A stretch of 64,000 nt of DNA from a virus: positions 43,261-107,260 of IMG/VR virus record IMGVR_UViG_3300030202_003452; one strand, 5' to 3'. The translations under genes were made by a program, and so were the position numbers. The notes below the pieces were generated by a model. The model was not told the origin of the DNA. It ran no database searches and saw nothing but the letters and a program-made list of their open reading frames with translations. Below are positions 44,746-53,982 of the stretch, piece by piece (within the stretch, counting starts at the first letter, position 1; every line of letters begins with the position of its first letter).

Positions 44746-44754
44746 CTATTTATA
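44746..44754 (+). promoter_or_regulatory. Putative late promoter box CTATTTATA
   Basis: Immediately follows the terminator; 16 bases before the ATG at 44771. Confidence 0.45.
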
Positions 44755-44770
44755 ATAAATGGAGAATGCT

Positions 44771-44977
44771 ATGAGCAATAAAACTATTAGAATTGGTAGA
44801 CTAGCAAAAAAACGAAAAAATGCTAGCGCTGCTTTGCCAAAAAAACTTAAAGTAAAAGAGGCAGCACCAGCAAAAGATACATCTGCTGCCGAGAAAAAAG
44901 CAAATAAAAAAGCAAGAAAGGCTGCTGCTGCTGCTAAAACGAAAAAGCCGTCCAAAGGATCTGACTCCTCCGATTAA
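44771..44977 (+). CDS. Lys/Ala-rich basic protein, histone-tail-like
   Basis: 68 residues from ATG at 44771, six bases after GGAG (an ATG at 44759 overlaps that site). About half the residues are Lys or Ala, with KKLKVKEAAPAKDTSAAEKK and KARKAAAAAKTKKPSK runs resembling histone H1 C-terminal tails, and a Ser/Asp end. The N-terminus MSNKTIRIGRLAKKRKN is more ordinary. Between its own promoter-like box and terminator, next to head genes, it could be an abundant DNA-binding internal head protein; proposed only from composition and place. Confidence 0.7.
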   Translation: MSNKTIRIGRLAKKRKNASAALPKKLKVKEAAPAKDTSAAEKKANKKARKAAAAAKTKKPSKGSDSSD

Positions 44978-45002
44978 ACTGTGTTGTGTGAATACGATGG
45001 CG

Positions 45003-45039
45003 CCTCTGCTGCATATGATGCGGCAGGGGTTTTTCTTTT
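45003..45039 (+). terminator. Intrinsic terminator after Lys/Ala-rich gene
   Basis: Twelve-pair stem CCTCTGCTGCAT (45003-45014) with ATGCGGCAGGGG (45018-45029; two G-U pairs), ATG loop, then TTTTTCTTTT. Confidence 0.88.
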
Positions 45040-45048
45040 ATCTTGAAA

Positions 45049-45057
45049 CTATTTAGT
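45049..45057 (+). promoter_or_regulatory. Putative late promoter box CTATTTAGT
   Basis: Ten bases after the preceding terminator and 21 bases before the ATG at 45079. Confidence 0.5.
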
Positions 45058-45078
45058 GTTAGCGGAGGAATTCTATTA

Positions 45079-46341
45079 ATGTCATTTCCAAGTTTAAAAC
45101 CAGCATCAACAACAAGTGCCATAATTTTACCAGTGAGCGGTACCTTAACTGATGTGTCGTCTTCCCTAGCAATTAACTTCTATGGAGCAACAGATGCTTT
45201 TGTAACTGGTGCTGTTGCTCAGGTTGCATATACATACAAAAGATTAGGCGGAGATGTTCTAGATATTGAATTAACAGCAAAGAACGTCTATAATAACTAC
45301 GAGGAGGCTGTTTTAGAGTACTCTTACATCGTTAACCTACATCAGGCAAGAAACTCTTTGGGGAGTGCTCTAGGAGGCTCTACGGGATCCTTTGACCATA
45401 AAGGGAACGTATCAGGAACAGATTCTGTATCTCTTAAATATCCAAAGTTTATTTTTGACTATGCATTTAGAGTAGCAGATAAGTTTTCAACCGAATCTGG
45501 TATTGGTGGCACCACTCCTATATATTCTGCTTCTTTTGATAGAGTTACGGACCAACAAGATTATGATCTTCAATCGATTGTAAGCGCATCGGCTAATGCC
45601 GGTGGTGTCCCGTATGCAGACTTTACTGATAATGAAAAAAGTAAAACAAAAAGAATTAAGATTCGCCAAGTATACTATGTCACTCCTCGACAAATGTGGA
45701 GGTTCTACGGGTATTATGGCGGCCTTAATGTAACTGGTGACCTCCAGACATACGGACAATATGCTGATGATTCGTCTTTCCAGGTTATTCCTGTGTGGCA
45801 AAACAAAATGCAAGCAATTCAATATGAAGACCATTTGTATACAAGAACATCTCATTATTCTTATGAGATCATAGATAATAAATTAAGATTATACCCAAAC
45901 CCTGATTCAGTATCGCCGGAAAAATTTTGGTTTAAATTTTCTATTGAAGACAATAATGCATTTGCAACTGGTTCTTATGACTCTGGGGTTGATGGAATTA
46001 ACAATATGAACACGCTACCGATGGAAAATTTACCATTTGCTAGTATCAATTCGATTGGACAACAATGGATTCGTAAATTTTCTCTTGCTTTGTCTAAAGA
46101 GACTCTCGGTCAGATCCGAGGTAAGTTTGGAAACTCTGTTCCTATTCCTGGTGATAATGTAACTCTTAATGCTAGTGAACTGCTGTCTCAGGCAAAAGAA
46201 GAACAAAACAGTCTCCGTGAAGAACTTAACAAGCAACTTGATGAGATGCTTTACGCTAAACTTGCCGAGACAGATAAAGGCATGATTGATAATACCAATG
46301 CTATGGTTGGTAACACCCCACTTAAAATTTTCGTAGGATAA
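45079..46341 (+). CDS. Neck/head-completion protein (T4 gp13 position)
   Basis: 420 residues from ATG at 45079 with GGAGG upstream; a TTG at 45043 precedes the promoter-like box and is rejected. The N-terminal AYTYKRLGGDVLDIELTAKN and NNYEEAVLEYSYIVNLHQAR blocks are typical of connector/neck proteins of marine T4-like phages as I remember them. A conserved-looking MWRFYGYY, SYEIIDNKLRLYPNP and a C-terminal coiled coil (AKEEQNSLREELNKQLDEML) follow. It lies between capsid and gp14/gp15-like genes, the T4 gp13 slot. Role inferred from synteny. Confidence 0.65.
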   Translation: MSFPSLKPASTTSAIILPVSGTLTDVSSSLAINFYGATDAFVTGAVAQVAYTYKRLGGDVLDIELTAKNVYNNYEEAVLEYSYIVNLHQARNSLGSALGGSTGSFDHKGNVSGTDSVSLKYPKFIFDYAFRVADKFSTESGIGGTTPIYSASFDRVTDQQDYDLQSIVSASANAGGVPYADFTDNEKSKTKRIKIRQVYYVTPRQMWRFYGYYGGLNVTGDLQTYGQYADDSSFQVIPVWQNKMQAIQYEDHLYTRTSHYSYEIIDNKLRLYPNPDSVSPEKFWFKFSIEDNNAFATGSYDSGVDGINNMNTLPMENLPFASINSIGQQWIRKFSLALSKETLGQIRGKFGNSVPIPGDNVTLNASELLSQAKEEQNSLREELNKQLDEMLYAKLAETDKGMIDNTNAMVGNTPLKIFVG

Positions 46342-46345
46342 TATA

Positions 46346-49012
46346 ATGAAGTTTAATGATACTGCTTGGAGAAAGTTTCTCCTAGAATCAAAAGAACAGG
46401 TTACTGAGGCCACAGAAGAAGAGATTGAGTATCTCGGAGACCTTCTTGAGATGCCTCCGTCTGCTTTGCCGTTTGATGATTTCTTCAATGGCAAGTATCG
46501 CATGGTCCAAAACTTTAGTGCTACAGAATCCACCGGTATTCTTGCCGACTTGGAGAAGTGGTTCGGTAGAGCCGGTTGGACTATCTATCTTGACGAATCA
46601 GGTAAAAAACCTGTTCTTAAGGCAACTAAAGTTGTCGAGAAGGAATACAAGGATAAAGAAGGTAACAGAAGACAGGTCTCAAAGACAATTGATCTAAAGT
46701 TATCAAAAATCGGCTCTCGCATAATTTCCTTTATTAACAACTGGGAAACCTGGAAAGAAGGAGTCGAAGGTGTCTGGGACCTTGCTATGGAATACACCGA
46801 CAAACTCGGAGAACTTCCAGTAGACGAAGATGGAGAAAGACCGGGTTTTGAGGCAGTCGCGGGAGAATATATTCCAAGATTACAAAAGGCGACAAACCGC
46901 TCTAAAAAACTTATTGCTTCATTTAAGGAATTGTTTGGAAATGGAAACTATGATAATTGGGATAGTGATGCAACGGAAGCCTATCGCCATTTGAAACTCG
47001 GAGGTGATGCAAAAGGTTATGGAAATTATTTTGAAACAGTCCTCGCACCACCGGCTAAGAAAATTGCTGATTTTCTTTTGGACGGAAGTAGTTTAGATGA
47101 CCTAACCAGAAACATTGACAATTACAAGTTGCAGAACTACATTATTTATTCCAGACACCCAATCGATGTCTATCGTATGTCTGACTTTCGTGGTTTAGAC
47201 TCTTGTCACTCATTACCTTCTCGTAAAGGAACATTGGGATTTGACGAATACAACGTCTGTGCTTTGGCTGAGGCTCACGGTAACGGTCTTATTTCTTATG
47301 TTGTGACCGCCGAGAGCATAAGAGAATTTATCGGAGCAGAAGAAGGACAAGAAATAACCCCAGAAATGATTAGAGAGAAACTTGACCTACACGAACTACC
47401 AGAAGCGGGAGACGGAGAAATCTTCGCAGACGAAGAAAGGGGCGTTGAAGGTATGGTTCCTGTGTCAAGAGTCAGAATTAAGCATGTGTCATACGATAGC
47501 AACGGTGATGATGAGGACCCAATCAGACTTCTTGTTCCCCAAGGAAACATTTATGGACAAAAAGTCCCTGGTCTTATAGATCACCTTTACAAAACAACAG
47601 TAGAAGCACAAAAAGAAAAGATTGAGGCCATTGCCGAGAAGGAACTTACAACCTCCGATAATGTTAGCATGTATGCCTTTACTCGTTATGGTGGTTCATA
47701 TCAAGACGGCGGCTATCGTGTTAAAGATGCTTTGCCAAGAATGTTTAACATTGCATTTCCTGACGTTGAGATTAATTTTATCGGTTCAATAAACTATGAC
47801 AACGACATGGAGAGGGAATTAGCCGGTGAGACTGGGTTTGTGAACGAAGCGGCAGTTGAAGAACTTATCGAACAGGCAGTTGAAAATCTCGGTGTTTCAT
47901 CCAACATCGATGTTAATTATGAAGTTGAACGATGGGATGAAACTTTTAGCATCAGCATTAGTGCTACTGTTGAATTTCGTTTTGAATTTCCAAGAGAAAC
48001 CGGCATGACTTACGCTGAAGCATCATCTGTTAATGATCTAATCGATAGCAAACTTGAAAACTTTGGTGAATTGCTGGGTCCGCAAGAAAGTCTAGTTGAT
48101 AATGTTACAACAACATACATCGAAGACCCAACATTTTCAGGCTACAAAGTATTGGTAGACATCAACCCCGAGTACTTGGTAATGATGTCTGGGGAAGAAT
48201 ATTGGCAGTATGAAGAGATAGAGTATCAACTTGAGCGAGTTTTTGGTGGTGATGGTTCTAACTATGGAATTGGTCTTGGATTTAGCACTCTTGCAACACG
48301 AGGTGGTGCAATGCAACAGGTGGTTTATAGGGCACTTCAAGATGATGACCTTATGCCTGGTGGTAACGAATACAAGTTTGGCCAAATAGCCGAGTACGAA
48401 TTCCAGGCCGGCTACAACACACCACTTGTTAATGGCGACTTTGAAATTGATTTTGAACTTTACCATGACGATGAAACCGGTGAACCGATGTCCTCTGGTT
48501 ACAGAATCAAGGGCATGACCGAGTATCAAAAAGACGAAGAGGAAGGTATCAAGATTGCTGCACTTCTTAATCTCGCCTATGTAAAGGGAGATGATTATGC
48601 AAAAGGTCTTGTCCGAGAAGTTGTGTATGATGCACTTGGAGGTGAGGTTGCACTGAGAATTCCAGTGGACAAAATGAGAATTTACTTTCAATTAGAAGAC
48701 GAAGACGAAGATCAGTTTGTATACCAACTTGGCTGGTATGCTAATGAGTATGACTTTGAGAAGAAATCAGACATCCAAGATCACCTTAATGCAATAGCAG
48801 AGGATGCCTACTTTGAGGGAATCAATGACCATCTTGTAGATTACATTGATAACAACATTCCACTTAAAAACTTAGGTATTGCAGATGTTATCGCCCAGGC
48901 CGACCAGGACCTCGGACAGACACCATCACAGGTTTCTTTTGAAGACCCAGAGCCTGAACAGGAAATAACCGAATCAAAGAGAAGAGTAAAACTAAGAATT
49001 TTAAGAGGATAA
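46346..49012 (+). CDS. 888-residue protein of unknown function with T4-like head-targeting N-terminus
   Basis: Starts MKFNDTAWRKFLLE|S, which resembles T4 capsid-targeting sequences (TYQEFIAE|A) and the start of the ParB-like protein (NWRRFLNE|S), and fits prohead protease cleavage. The body is soluble and acidic. A distinctive block near 275-320 reads YSRHPIDVYRMSDFRGLDSC, then HSLPSR and CALAEAHGNGLISYVV, with conserved-type Cys/His/Arg that could be catalytic; further on RVRIKHVSY and RLLVPQGNIYGQKVPG. Acidic alternating alpha/beta regions fill the rest, and the end is basic (SKRRVKLRILRG). I recall related uncharacterised proteins in marine phages. Between neck genes; possibly packaged and injected (inference). 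Confidence 0.7.
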   Translation: MKFNDTAWRKFLLESKEQVTEATEEEIEYLGDLLEMPPSALPFDDFFNGKYRMVQNFSATESTGILADLEKWFGRAGWTIYLDESGKKPVLKATKVVEKEYKDKEGNRRQVSKTIDLKLSKIGSRIISFINNWETWKEGVEGVWDLAMEYTDKLGELPVDEDGERPGFEAVAGEYIPRLQKATNRSKKLIASFKELFGNGNYDNWDSDATEAYRHLKLGGDAKGYGNYFETVLAPPAKKIADFLLDGSSLDDLTRNIDNYKLQNYIIYSRHPIDVYRMSDFRGLDSCHSLPSRKGTLGFDEYNVCALAEAHGNGLISYVVTAESIREFIGAEEGQEITPEMIREKLDLHELPEAGDGEIFADEERGVEGMVPVSRVRIKHVSYDSNGDDEDPIRLLVPQGNIYGQKVPGLIDHLYKTTVEAQKEKIEAIAEKELTTSDNVSMYAFTRYGGSYQDGGYRVKDALPRMFNIAFPDVEINFIGSINYDNDMERELAGETGFVNEAAVEELIEQAVENLGVSSNIDVNYEVERWDETFSISISATVEFRFEFPRETGMTYAEASSVNDLIDSKLENFGELLGPQESLVDNVTTTYIEDPTFSGYKVLVDINPEYLVMMSGEEYWQYEEIEYQLERVFGGDGSNYGIGLGFSTLATRGGAMQQVVYRALQDDDLMPGGNEYKFGQIAEYEFQAGYNTPLVNGDFEIDFELYHDDETGEPMSSGYRIKGMTEYQKDEEEGIKIAALLNLAYVKGDDYAKGLVREVVYDALGGEVALRIPVDKMRIYFQLEDEDEDQFVYQLGWYANEYDFEKKSDIQDHLNAIAEDAYFEGINDHLVDYIDNNIPLKNLGIADVIAQADQDLGQTPSQVSFEDPEPEQEITESKRRVKLRILRG

Positions 49013-49015
49013 TAA

Positions 49016-49585
49016 ATGTCAGGATTATCAGGTGGTGACGACCCGGAAATCGGTGGTGGCGGAGATTCTGGAAACTCAGGAGGAAATGGAAGCGTGTCAA
49101 ATAAATGGGAACAACCGGCATCGCCACCTCCTCCAATGTTTCTTGGAGAAAAAGAAAAGAATCTTGTAAAGCAAATCAACGATGAAATTATCGAACGAGT
49201 TGTTGGTCAACAAGTTCTTTACTTCCCAATAGACATTGACCACACAGACTACCACCCAATCTATGGAGAAGCAATACAAAAAACTTTCCTTCATCCTGTC
49301 AGAGTTTATGCCCTAGTTGAATACCAAGGGGTTGAAACCTCTGATATGAGCGGTATTGCAATTGACAAATCAACAAAGATTAAAGTTAACTTCCACAAGA
49401 GACGACTCACAGAAGACCAGAACCTGTTTGTGCGAGAAGGCGACTTTGTTAGGTACGGTAGTATTTACTACGAGATAGTAAATCTTAATGAACCAAAACT
49501 ATTATTTGGACAAGTGGAGGCACCACGCTTTGAGATACAAGCAGAGTGCATTAGAGCAAGGGACGGATTATTTAATGCCGAGTGA
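49016..49585 (+). CDS. Neck/head-completion protein (T4 gp14 position)
   Basis: 189 residues. The first 35 residues are a Gly/Ser/Asp-rich flexible arm with a Pro-rich end (ASPPPPMFLG). The core has YFPIDIDHTDYHPIYGEAI, HPVRVYALVEYQG, HKRRLTEDQNLFVREGDFV and YYEIVNLNEP, a set I associate with head-completion/neck proteins of T4-like marine phages. It sits directly before the gp15-like gene, the T4 gp14 position, and overlaps it by 11 bases. It would seal the head and form the tail-docking surface. Confidence 0.68.
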   Translation: MSGLSGGDDPEIGGGGDSGNSGGNGSVSNKWEQPASPPPPMFLGEKEKNLVKQINDEIIERVVGQQVLYFPIDIDHTDYHPIYGEAIQKTFLHPVRVYALVEYQGVETSDMSGIAIDKSTKIKVNFHKRRLTEDQNLFVREGDFVRYGSIYYEIVNLNEPKLLFGQVEAPRFEIQAECIRARDGLFNAE

Positions 49586-50405
49586 AAGCGTAGAAATAGT
49601 TGAACCATCAAGTCTGGAGACAATTGACTCTGCCATCTACTATTATCTAGATGAGGTACTTAACCTTTCATGTACGACAAATGATGGTTTTAAAAAGGTA
49701 CCAATCGTATGGCACGGATCAGAAAGACCTTATCAAATCAAGAACAACAAAGAACTTAGAGACTCTGTTGGTAAGTTAAAATTACCAATTATATCTGTTC
49801 AGCGTTCATCGGTAAGTAGAGACGATAATTTCAAGGGTGGCTTTCAGGCTACAATTGGAGAAGTAAATGATTATCGAGGAGGCACAGTTGCGGTAACAAA
49901 AGTCATCAAGCAGGACAAAACGAGAAACTTTGCCAATGCTGATCGTCTAAGAAAGTCAAAAAGTCGTGGTGATGAGACTGGAAGGACTGATAATTCAAAA
50001 ATTGTTTATGAAACCATTACAGTTCCTGTTCCAACATACGTTACGTGCATGTATGATATTAAGGTAAAAACAGAGTATCAACAGCAGATGAACGAGATAC
50101 TTCCTGGTTTTGTTTTTGATACTAAAAATAGTTTTCTTGCTGAGTATGACGGTCATCGTTATGAGGCCTTTATAGAAGATAATTACAATATAAATAATGT
50201 TACCGACTTAGGTTCCGAAGAACGAGTTTTTGAATCAACAATTAACATAAAAGTACTTGGGTATCTTTTGGCTGAAGGTCCAAACAGAGACCGTCCAAAG
50301 ATAACGAGAAGAGAAAACCAAGTCGAAGTTAGAATTACAAGGGAAAGGGTCATTGTTGGGGATACAAGACCGTGGGCCAAAGATGATGGAAAGTATAGGC
50401 CGTAG
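49575..50405 (+). CDS. Tail completion/sheath terminator (T4 gp15-like)
   Basis: 276 residues (T4 gp15: 272) from ATG at 49575 with GGGACGG upstream; a longer reading from 49488 would lie within the previous gene. The order of elements matches gp15: KVPIVWHGSERPYQI, LPIISVQRSSV, the YETITVPVPTYVTCMYDIKV strand region, QMNEILPGF, and STINIKVLGYLL near the end. gp15 caps tube and sheath and docks the tail to the neck. It directly precedes the sheath gene, separated by a promoter-like box. Confidence 0.78.
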   Translation: MPSESVEIVEPSSLETIDSAIYYYLDEVLNLSCTTNDGFKKVPIVWHGSERPYQIKNNKELRDSVGKLKLPIISVQRSSVSRDDNFKGGFQATIGEVNDYRGGTVAVTKVIKQDKTRNFANADRLRKSKSRGDETGRTDNSKIVYETITVPVPTYVTCMYDIKVKTEYQQQMNEILPGFVFDTKNSFLAEYDGHRYEAFIEDNYNINNVTDLGSEERVFESTINIKVLGYLLAEGPNRDRPKITRRENQVEVRITRERVIVGDTRPWAKDDGKYRP

Positions 50406-50427
50406 ATGCGTTTCGTAGTTGAAGAAA

Positions 50428-50436
50428 CTATTTACT
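50428..50436 (+). promoter_or_regulatory. Putative late promoter box CTATTTACT upstream of sheath
   Basis: 31 bases before the sheath ATG (50468), in the 62-base gap after the gp15-like gene. Confidence 0.45.
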
Positions 50437-50467
50437 TTGAATGTATTAATGCATAAGGAGAATTTTA

Positions 50468-53392
50468 ATGCCTAGAAGATTTGATTTTATTTCACCTGGC
50501 GTTCAACTGAGAGAAGTTGACGAATCACAGATTAGCCCAGTCCCGGAGGAAGACGGCCTCCTTCTTATTGGTAGAGCACCGATGGGTCCGGCAATGAAGC
50601 CAGTAAAAGTTAATAATTTTGCAGAATTTAGACAAGTTTTTGGAGATCCTGTTTCCGGTAGATCTCAATCTAAAGATGTTTGGAGAGGTGGAAATTATGG
50701 CTCGCCAATGTATGCAATGTATGCTGCACAAGCATATTTGGCATCTGGTGTTGGTCCTGTAAAGTATATCCGTCTTTTGGGAGAAAAGTCCTCAGATGCT
50801 ACGGCTGGTGGAGAAGCAGGTTGGCAAATTCCAGGACTGAACGTGAATGGTCCTAATCAAAATGCTACTAATAACGTTTCTGCTTATGGTTTGTTTATCA
50901 TGCCATCATCATCATTGAATTCATTTCAAGTCGGTTCTTTCACAGGATCTCTTGCCGCTGTTTTTTATGTAACTGGTGCCGGTGTTCAGTTGATTGGAAC
51001 ACCAACCACAAGTAGTCAAACAGCAACACAGCCTGCAGCCATCACCCCAATCACTGCATCTGGAAGGCTTATTAACTCGATTAGCACTGCAGCCGCACCT
51101 AATACTTTTAGAATATTGGTTGATGATGTACAACATGTTGTAAACTTTGATCCAACTGATACTAACAATTATATTAGAAACAAGTTTAATACAAATCCTC
51201 AGATGATAAGAAACAATGCAAACTTTGGAGGAACTGATTTAAAGTATTTCCTAGGTGAAACATATGAAGAGTCGGTACAAAGAATTGTTACTGATATCTC
51301 TGGAGCGGCAGGTAAGCAATATGGACTCATCCTAGCCTTACAATCTGGTTCGTTGACAAGTAATAACTGGGGATATAATCTAGGCGATGCTCAGGCTGCT
51401 CAAACTGGGTGGTTCATCAGCCAGCAACCACAGCAAGAAAAACTATTTAGATTTATTGCTTTAAGTGAAGGCGATGAGATTCAAAAGAAATACAGAATTA
51501 AAATCTCAGATCTTAAAATGGGAACAGCGGAAGAGCCTTCCTCTTTTTCTGTGTCAGTTATTAATAGTGCTGGTCAAGCAGAAGAATTGTATACTGGATG
51601 TACTTTAGATCCAGGCCGTTCTGACTATATCTCTAGAAAGATTGGTGATCAAAGACCAGAGTGGGATTCGACCGAGAAAAGATTTAGCAATAGAGGTCTG
51701 CATCCACTTAGAGGGAACTTAATTAGAGTTGAAGTTTCTTCAAAAGTAGAAAACAAAACTCTAGCAAGTGCCCTTAGTTTACCAGTTGGGTTCTATGGAC
51801 CTCTTAGGCCTAAGGGTTTCAGTATCATGTCCGGTTCTGGACTGATCAGACCTTTTGGTCTGGCTCTTGGGGACACATCGCCAGCACGCGAACTCAACAC
51901 AGTTGTTACTGGTGGGCTTCAAATGCCAGGCTCTGATGCTGTTGCCGATAGTTTTATATTTGATGAGTTAGGAACATCCCTCGCCTTCACTGGGTCTTTC
52001 ATATATCCTTCTTTGAAACTAACCACACAAGGTACAGCCCCAAATAATCAACCGGCATACGCTCATACTTATAACTTTGGAGTGGACCACAGAAGACTTG
52101 CAGCAGACACTTATCAAGATGCAAGTTATAATGATCTAGTCAGAGAATTGCCTGGTGGTTTTAGTCATTTTCTTTCAGAAACTGCTGCACCACCGGCTGC
52201 AATGGAGTACTCTTTTATATTCTCTCTTGATGATATAAGACAAAACCTTGAATCTGGTCTTCCTTCTAGAAGATTCTATTTTCAATCAGGTTCTTTCAAA
52301 GACAATGTCTCTGTTACTGCGAGAGCATCTGATGGTCTTAAGACACTTTTCACAAGCACTATTAGCGGTGGCGTTAGACAATTTGTTGCACCATTGATGG
52401 GCGGTACAAACGGTGTTGATGTTTTTGAAGCAGATCCATTTGATAATACAAACATTGGAACCAATCTTAACACATCTTATGAAAGAGCAACACTAGAAAA
52501 GACTCTAGACATTGTTGCAGACCCAGAAAACGTATCATTCGATCTTTTAGCAATCCCTGGTATCAACGATAACGATATCACAGATCGCATGTTAGAAATT
52601 GCTGCCGAGCGGACTGATCACCTTGCAATTATTGACCTTGATGGTGGATATGTACCAGGTTACGATGGTAATTCTGGTGTTGAACAGGCCGGTTCGGTAA
52701 GTAGTACTGTTAACAATCTTCAAAACAGATTTATTAACAATTCTTATGCTACTGCATATTACCCAGCAGTTTTGCTAGGAGATACAATTAATGATGTAAA
52801 TCTCTATGTCCCTTCTTCAGTTGCTGGTATTGGAGCGATTGCAGCATCTGAGGCTGCTTCTCAACCATGGTTTGCACCTGCTGGGTTTAATCGCGGGGGC
52901 CTTAGTCCTCTCGGCGGCCCTAATGGTCCACAAGTGCTTGATACTTATGAGAGACTCACCAAAGGACTTCGTGATGATCTTTATGCTGCAAAGATTAATC
53001 CAATTGCCAACTTCTCTGCTGCTGGTGGGATTGTTGCTTTCGGACAGAAGACACTTCAACTTAATCAGTCTGCTCTAGATCGCATCAACGTTCGTCGATT
53101 GATGGTGTTCATCAAGAAGCGTATCGGTGCTGTTGCTCGTAACCTCTTGTTCGACCAAGCAGTTGACGTGACCTTTAATAGATTTAAGGGACAAGCCTCG
53201 AGGATCTTACAGAATGTTAAATCCAATTATGGTGTAACTGATTTTAAGATTGTTCTTGATGAGACAACCACTACACCTGACCTGATCGATCAGAACATCA
53301 TGTATGCCCAGATCTACATTAAGCCGGCTCGTGCTATTGAATTCATCGCTATTGATTTTGTTATCTCTAGAAGCGGTGTAGAATTCGAGTAA
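50468..53392 (+). CDS. Tail sheath protein (T4 gp18-like)
   Basis: 974 residues, larger than T4 gp18 (659), RBS AAGGAG. N-terminal FISPGVQLREVDES and GLLLIGRAPMGPAMKPVKV are the sheath signature; the conserved C-terminal domain includes RRLMVFIKKRIGAVARNLLF, then DQNIMYAQIYIKPARAIEFI and SRSGVEFE. The extra length lies between (about 120-700), presumably surface-exposed insertion domains. It forms the contractile sheath that drives the tube through the envelope, and pairs with the tube proteins encoded next. Confidence 0.95.
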   Translation: MPRRFDFISPGVQLREVDESQISPVPEEDGLLLIGRAPMGPAMKPVKVNNFAEFRQVFGDPVSGRSQSKDVWRGGNYGSPMYAMYAAQAYLASGVGPVKYIRLLGEKSSDATAGGEAGWQIPGLNVNGPNQNATNNVSAYGLFIMPSSSLNSFQVGSFTGSLAAVFYVTGAGVQLIGTPTTSSQTATQPAAITPITASGRLINSISTAAAPNTFRILVDDVQHVVNFDPTDTNNYIRNKFNTNPQMIRNNANFGGTDLKYFLGETYEESVQRIVTDISGAAGKQYGLILALQSGSLTSNNWGYNLGDAQAAQTGWFISQQPQQEKLFRFIALSEGDEIQKKYRIKISDLKMGTAEEPSSFSVSVINSAGQAEELYTGCTLDPGRSDYISRKIGDQRPEWDSTEKRFSNRGLHPLRGNLIRVEVSSKVENKTLASALSLPVGFYGPLRPKGFSIMSGSGLIRPFGLALGDTSPARELNTVVTGGLQMPGSDAVADSFIFDELGTSLAFTGSFIYPSLKLTTQGTAPNNQPAYAHTYNFGVDHRRLAADTYQDASYNDLVRELPGGFSHFLSETAAPPAAMEYSFIFSLDDIRQNLESGLPSRRFYFQSGSFKDNVSVTARASDGLKTLFTSTISGGVRQFVAPLMGGTNGVDVFEADPFDNTNIGTNLNTSYERATLEKTLDIVADPENVSFDLLAIPGINDNDITDRMLEIAAERTDHLAIIDLDGGYVPGYDGNSGVEQAGSVSSTVNNLQNRFINNSYATAYYPAVLLGDTINDVNLYVPSSVAGIGAIAASEAASQPWFAPAGFNRGGLSPLGGPNGPQVLDTYERLTKGLRDDLYAAKINPIANFSAAGGIVAFGQKTLQLNQSALDRINVRRLMVFIKKRIGAVARNLLFDQAVDVTFNRFKGQASRILQNVKSNYGVTDFKIVLDETTTTPDLIDQNIMYAQIYIKPARAIEFIAIDFVISRSGVEFE

Positions 53393-53395
53393 ACA

Positions 53396-53404
53396 CTATT
53401 TAAT
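53396..53404 (+). promoter_or_regulatory. Putative late promoter box CTATTTAAT upstream of tube
   Basis: Three bases after the sheath stop and 18 bases before the tube ATG; would add transcripts for the abundant tube protein. Confidence 0.5.
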
Positions 53405-53422
53405 TTGAAGGAGTTATGAAAC

Positions 53423-53974
53423 ATGAGTTTTTGGAAAGATAATAAACAGGAGCCAAAAAGGCTATTTAGATTTAAGGTTCAACTTGGCGATGATGGTCCT
53501 CTATGGTGGGCAAAAAATGTAAAGATCCCTACCTTTACTTCAACCCCAGTAGAACATCAATATCTAGATAACGTTTACAAGTTTCCCGGGAAGGTTAGAT
53601 GGCAAGATATTACCTTGACACTAGTAGACCCTGCTAGTCCAGATGCAGCCAGTCAAGTTATGAGGCTTTTGCGAGATAGTGGTTACGCAGTAAAAGATGC
53701 CCCAGGCGAGGCACCAACATACAAAACAATTAACAAAGTAGATGCTACTGAAACTTCAATCAAGGATCTTATAATATCAGTTATTGATGCAGATGGTAAC
53801 CCAATTGAAGTTTGGACTGTAAAGCACCCAATGATTGTTGATGCTGATCTTTCAACTTTTAGTTATGATTCAGATGATCTTCGTGAAATTTCAATGACAA
53901 TTGCTTACGATTATGCTGAGTGTGAAATTAAGACTGGTAATAGATCTGTTGATCCGGCGAAATACTTTAAATAA
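53423..53974 (+). CDS. Tail tube protein (T4 gp19-like), copy 1
   Basis: 183 residues (T4 gp19: 163), RBS AAGGAG. Begins SFWKDNKQEPKRLFRFKV; the tube fold is indicated by PGKVRWQDITLTLVDP and the closing REISMTIAYDYAECE. It follows the sheath gene as in T4. This copy is the standard-length one with its own promoter-like box, so it is the likely main tube subunit forming the hexameric ring stack. Confidence 0.9.
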   Translation: MSFWKDNKQEPKRLFRFKVQLGDDGPLWWAKNVKIPTFTSTPVEHQYLDNVYKFPGKVRWQDITLTLVDPASPDAASQVMRLLRDSGYAVKDAPGEAPTYKTINKVDATETSIKDLIISVIDADGNPIEVWTVKHPMIVDADLSTFSYDSDDLREISMTIAYDYAECEIKTGNRSVDPAKYFK

Positions 53975-53982
53975 GGTGATGG

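Noticed and set aside
45043-45078. Upstream TTG start for the gp13-position gene
   Set aside because: It precedes the CTATTTAGT box and the GGAGG site, so it would be before the likely transcription start.
48137-48691. Minus-strand ORF (184 codons) opposite the 888-residue gene
   Set aside because: No ribosome site, lies wholly within a well-supported + strand gene, no recognisable motif.
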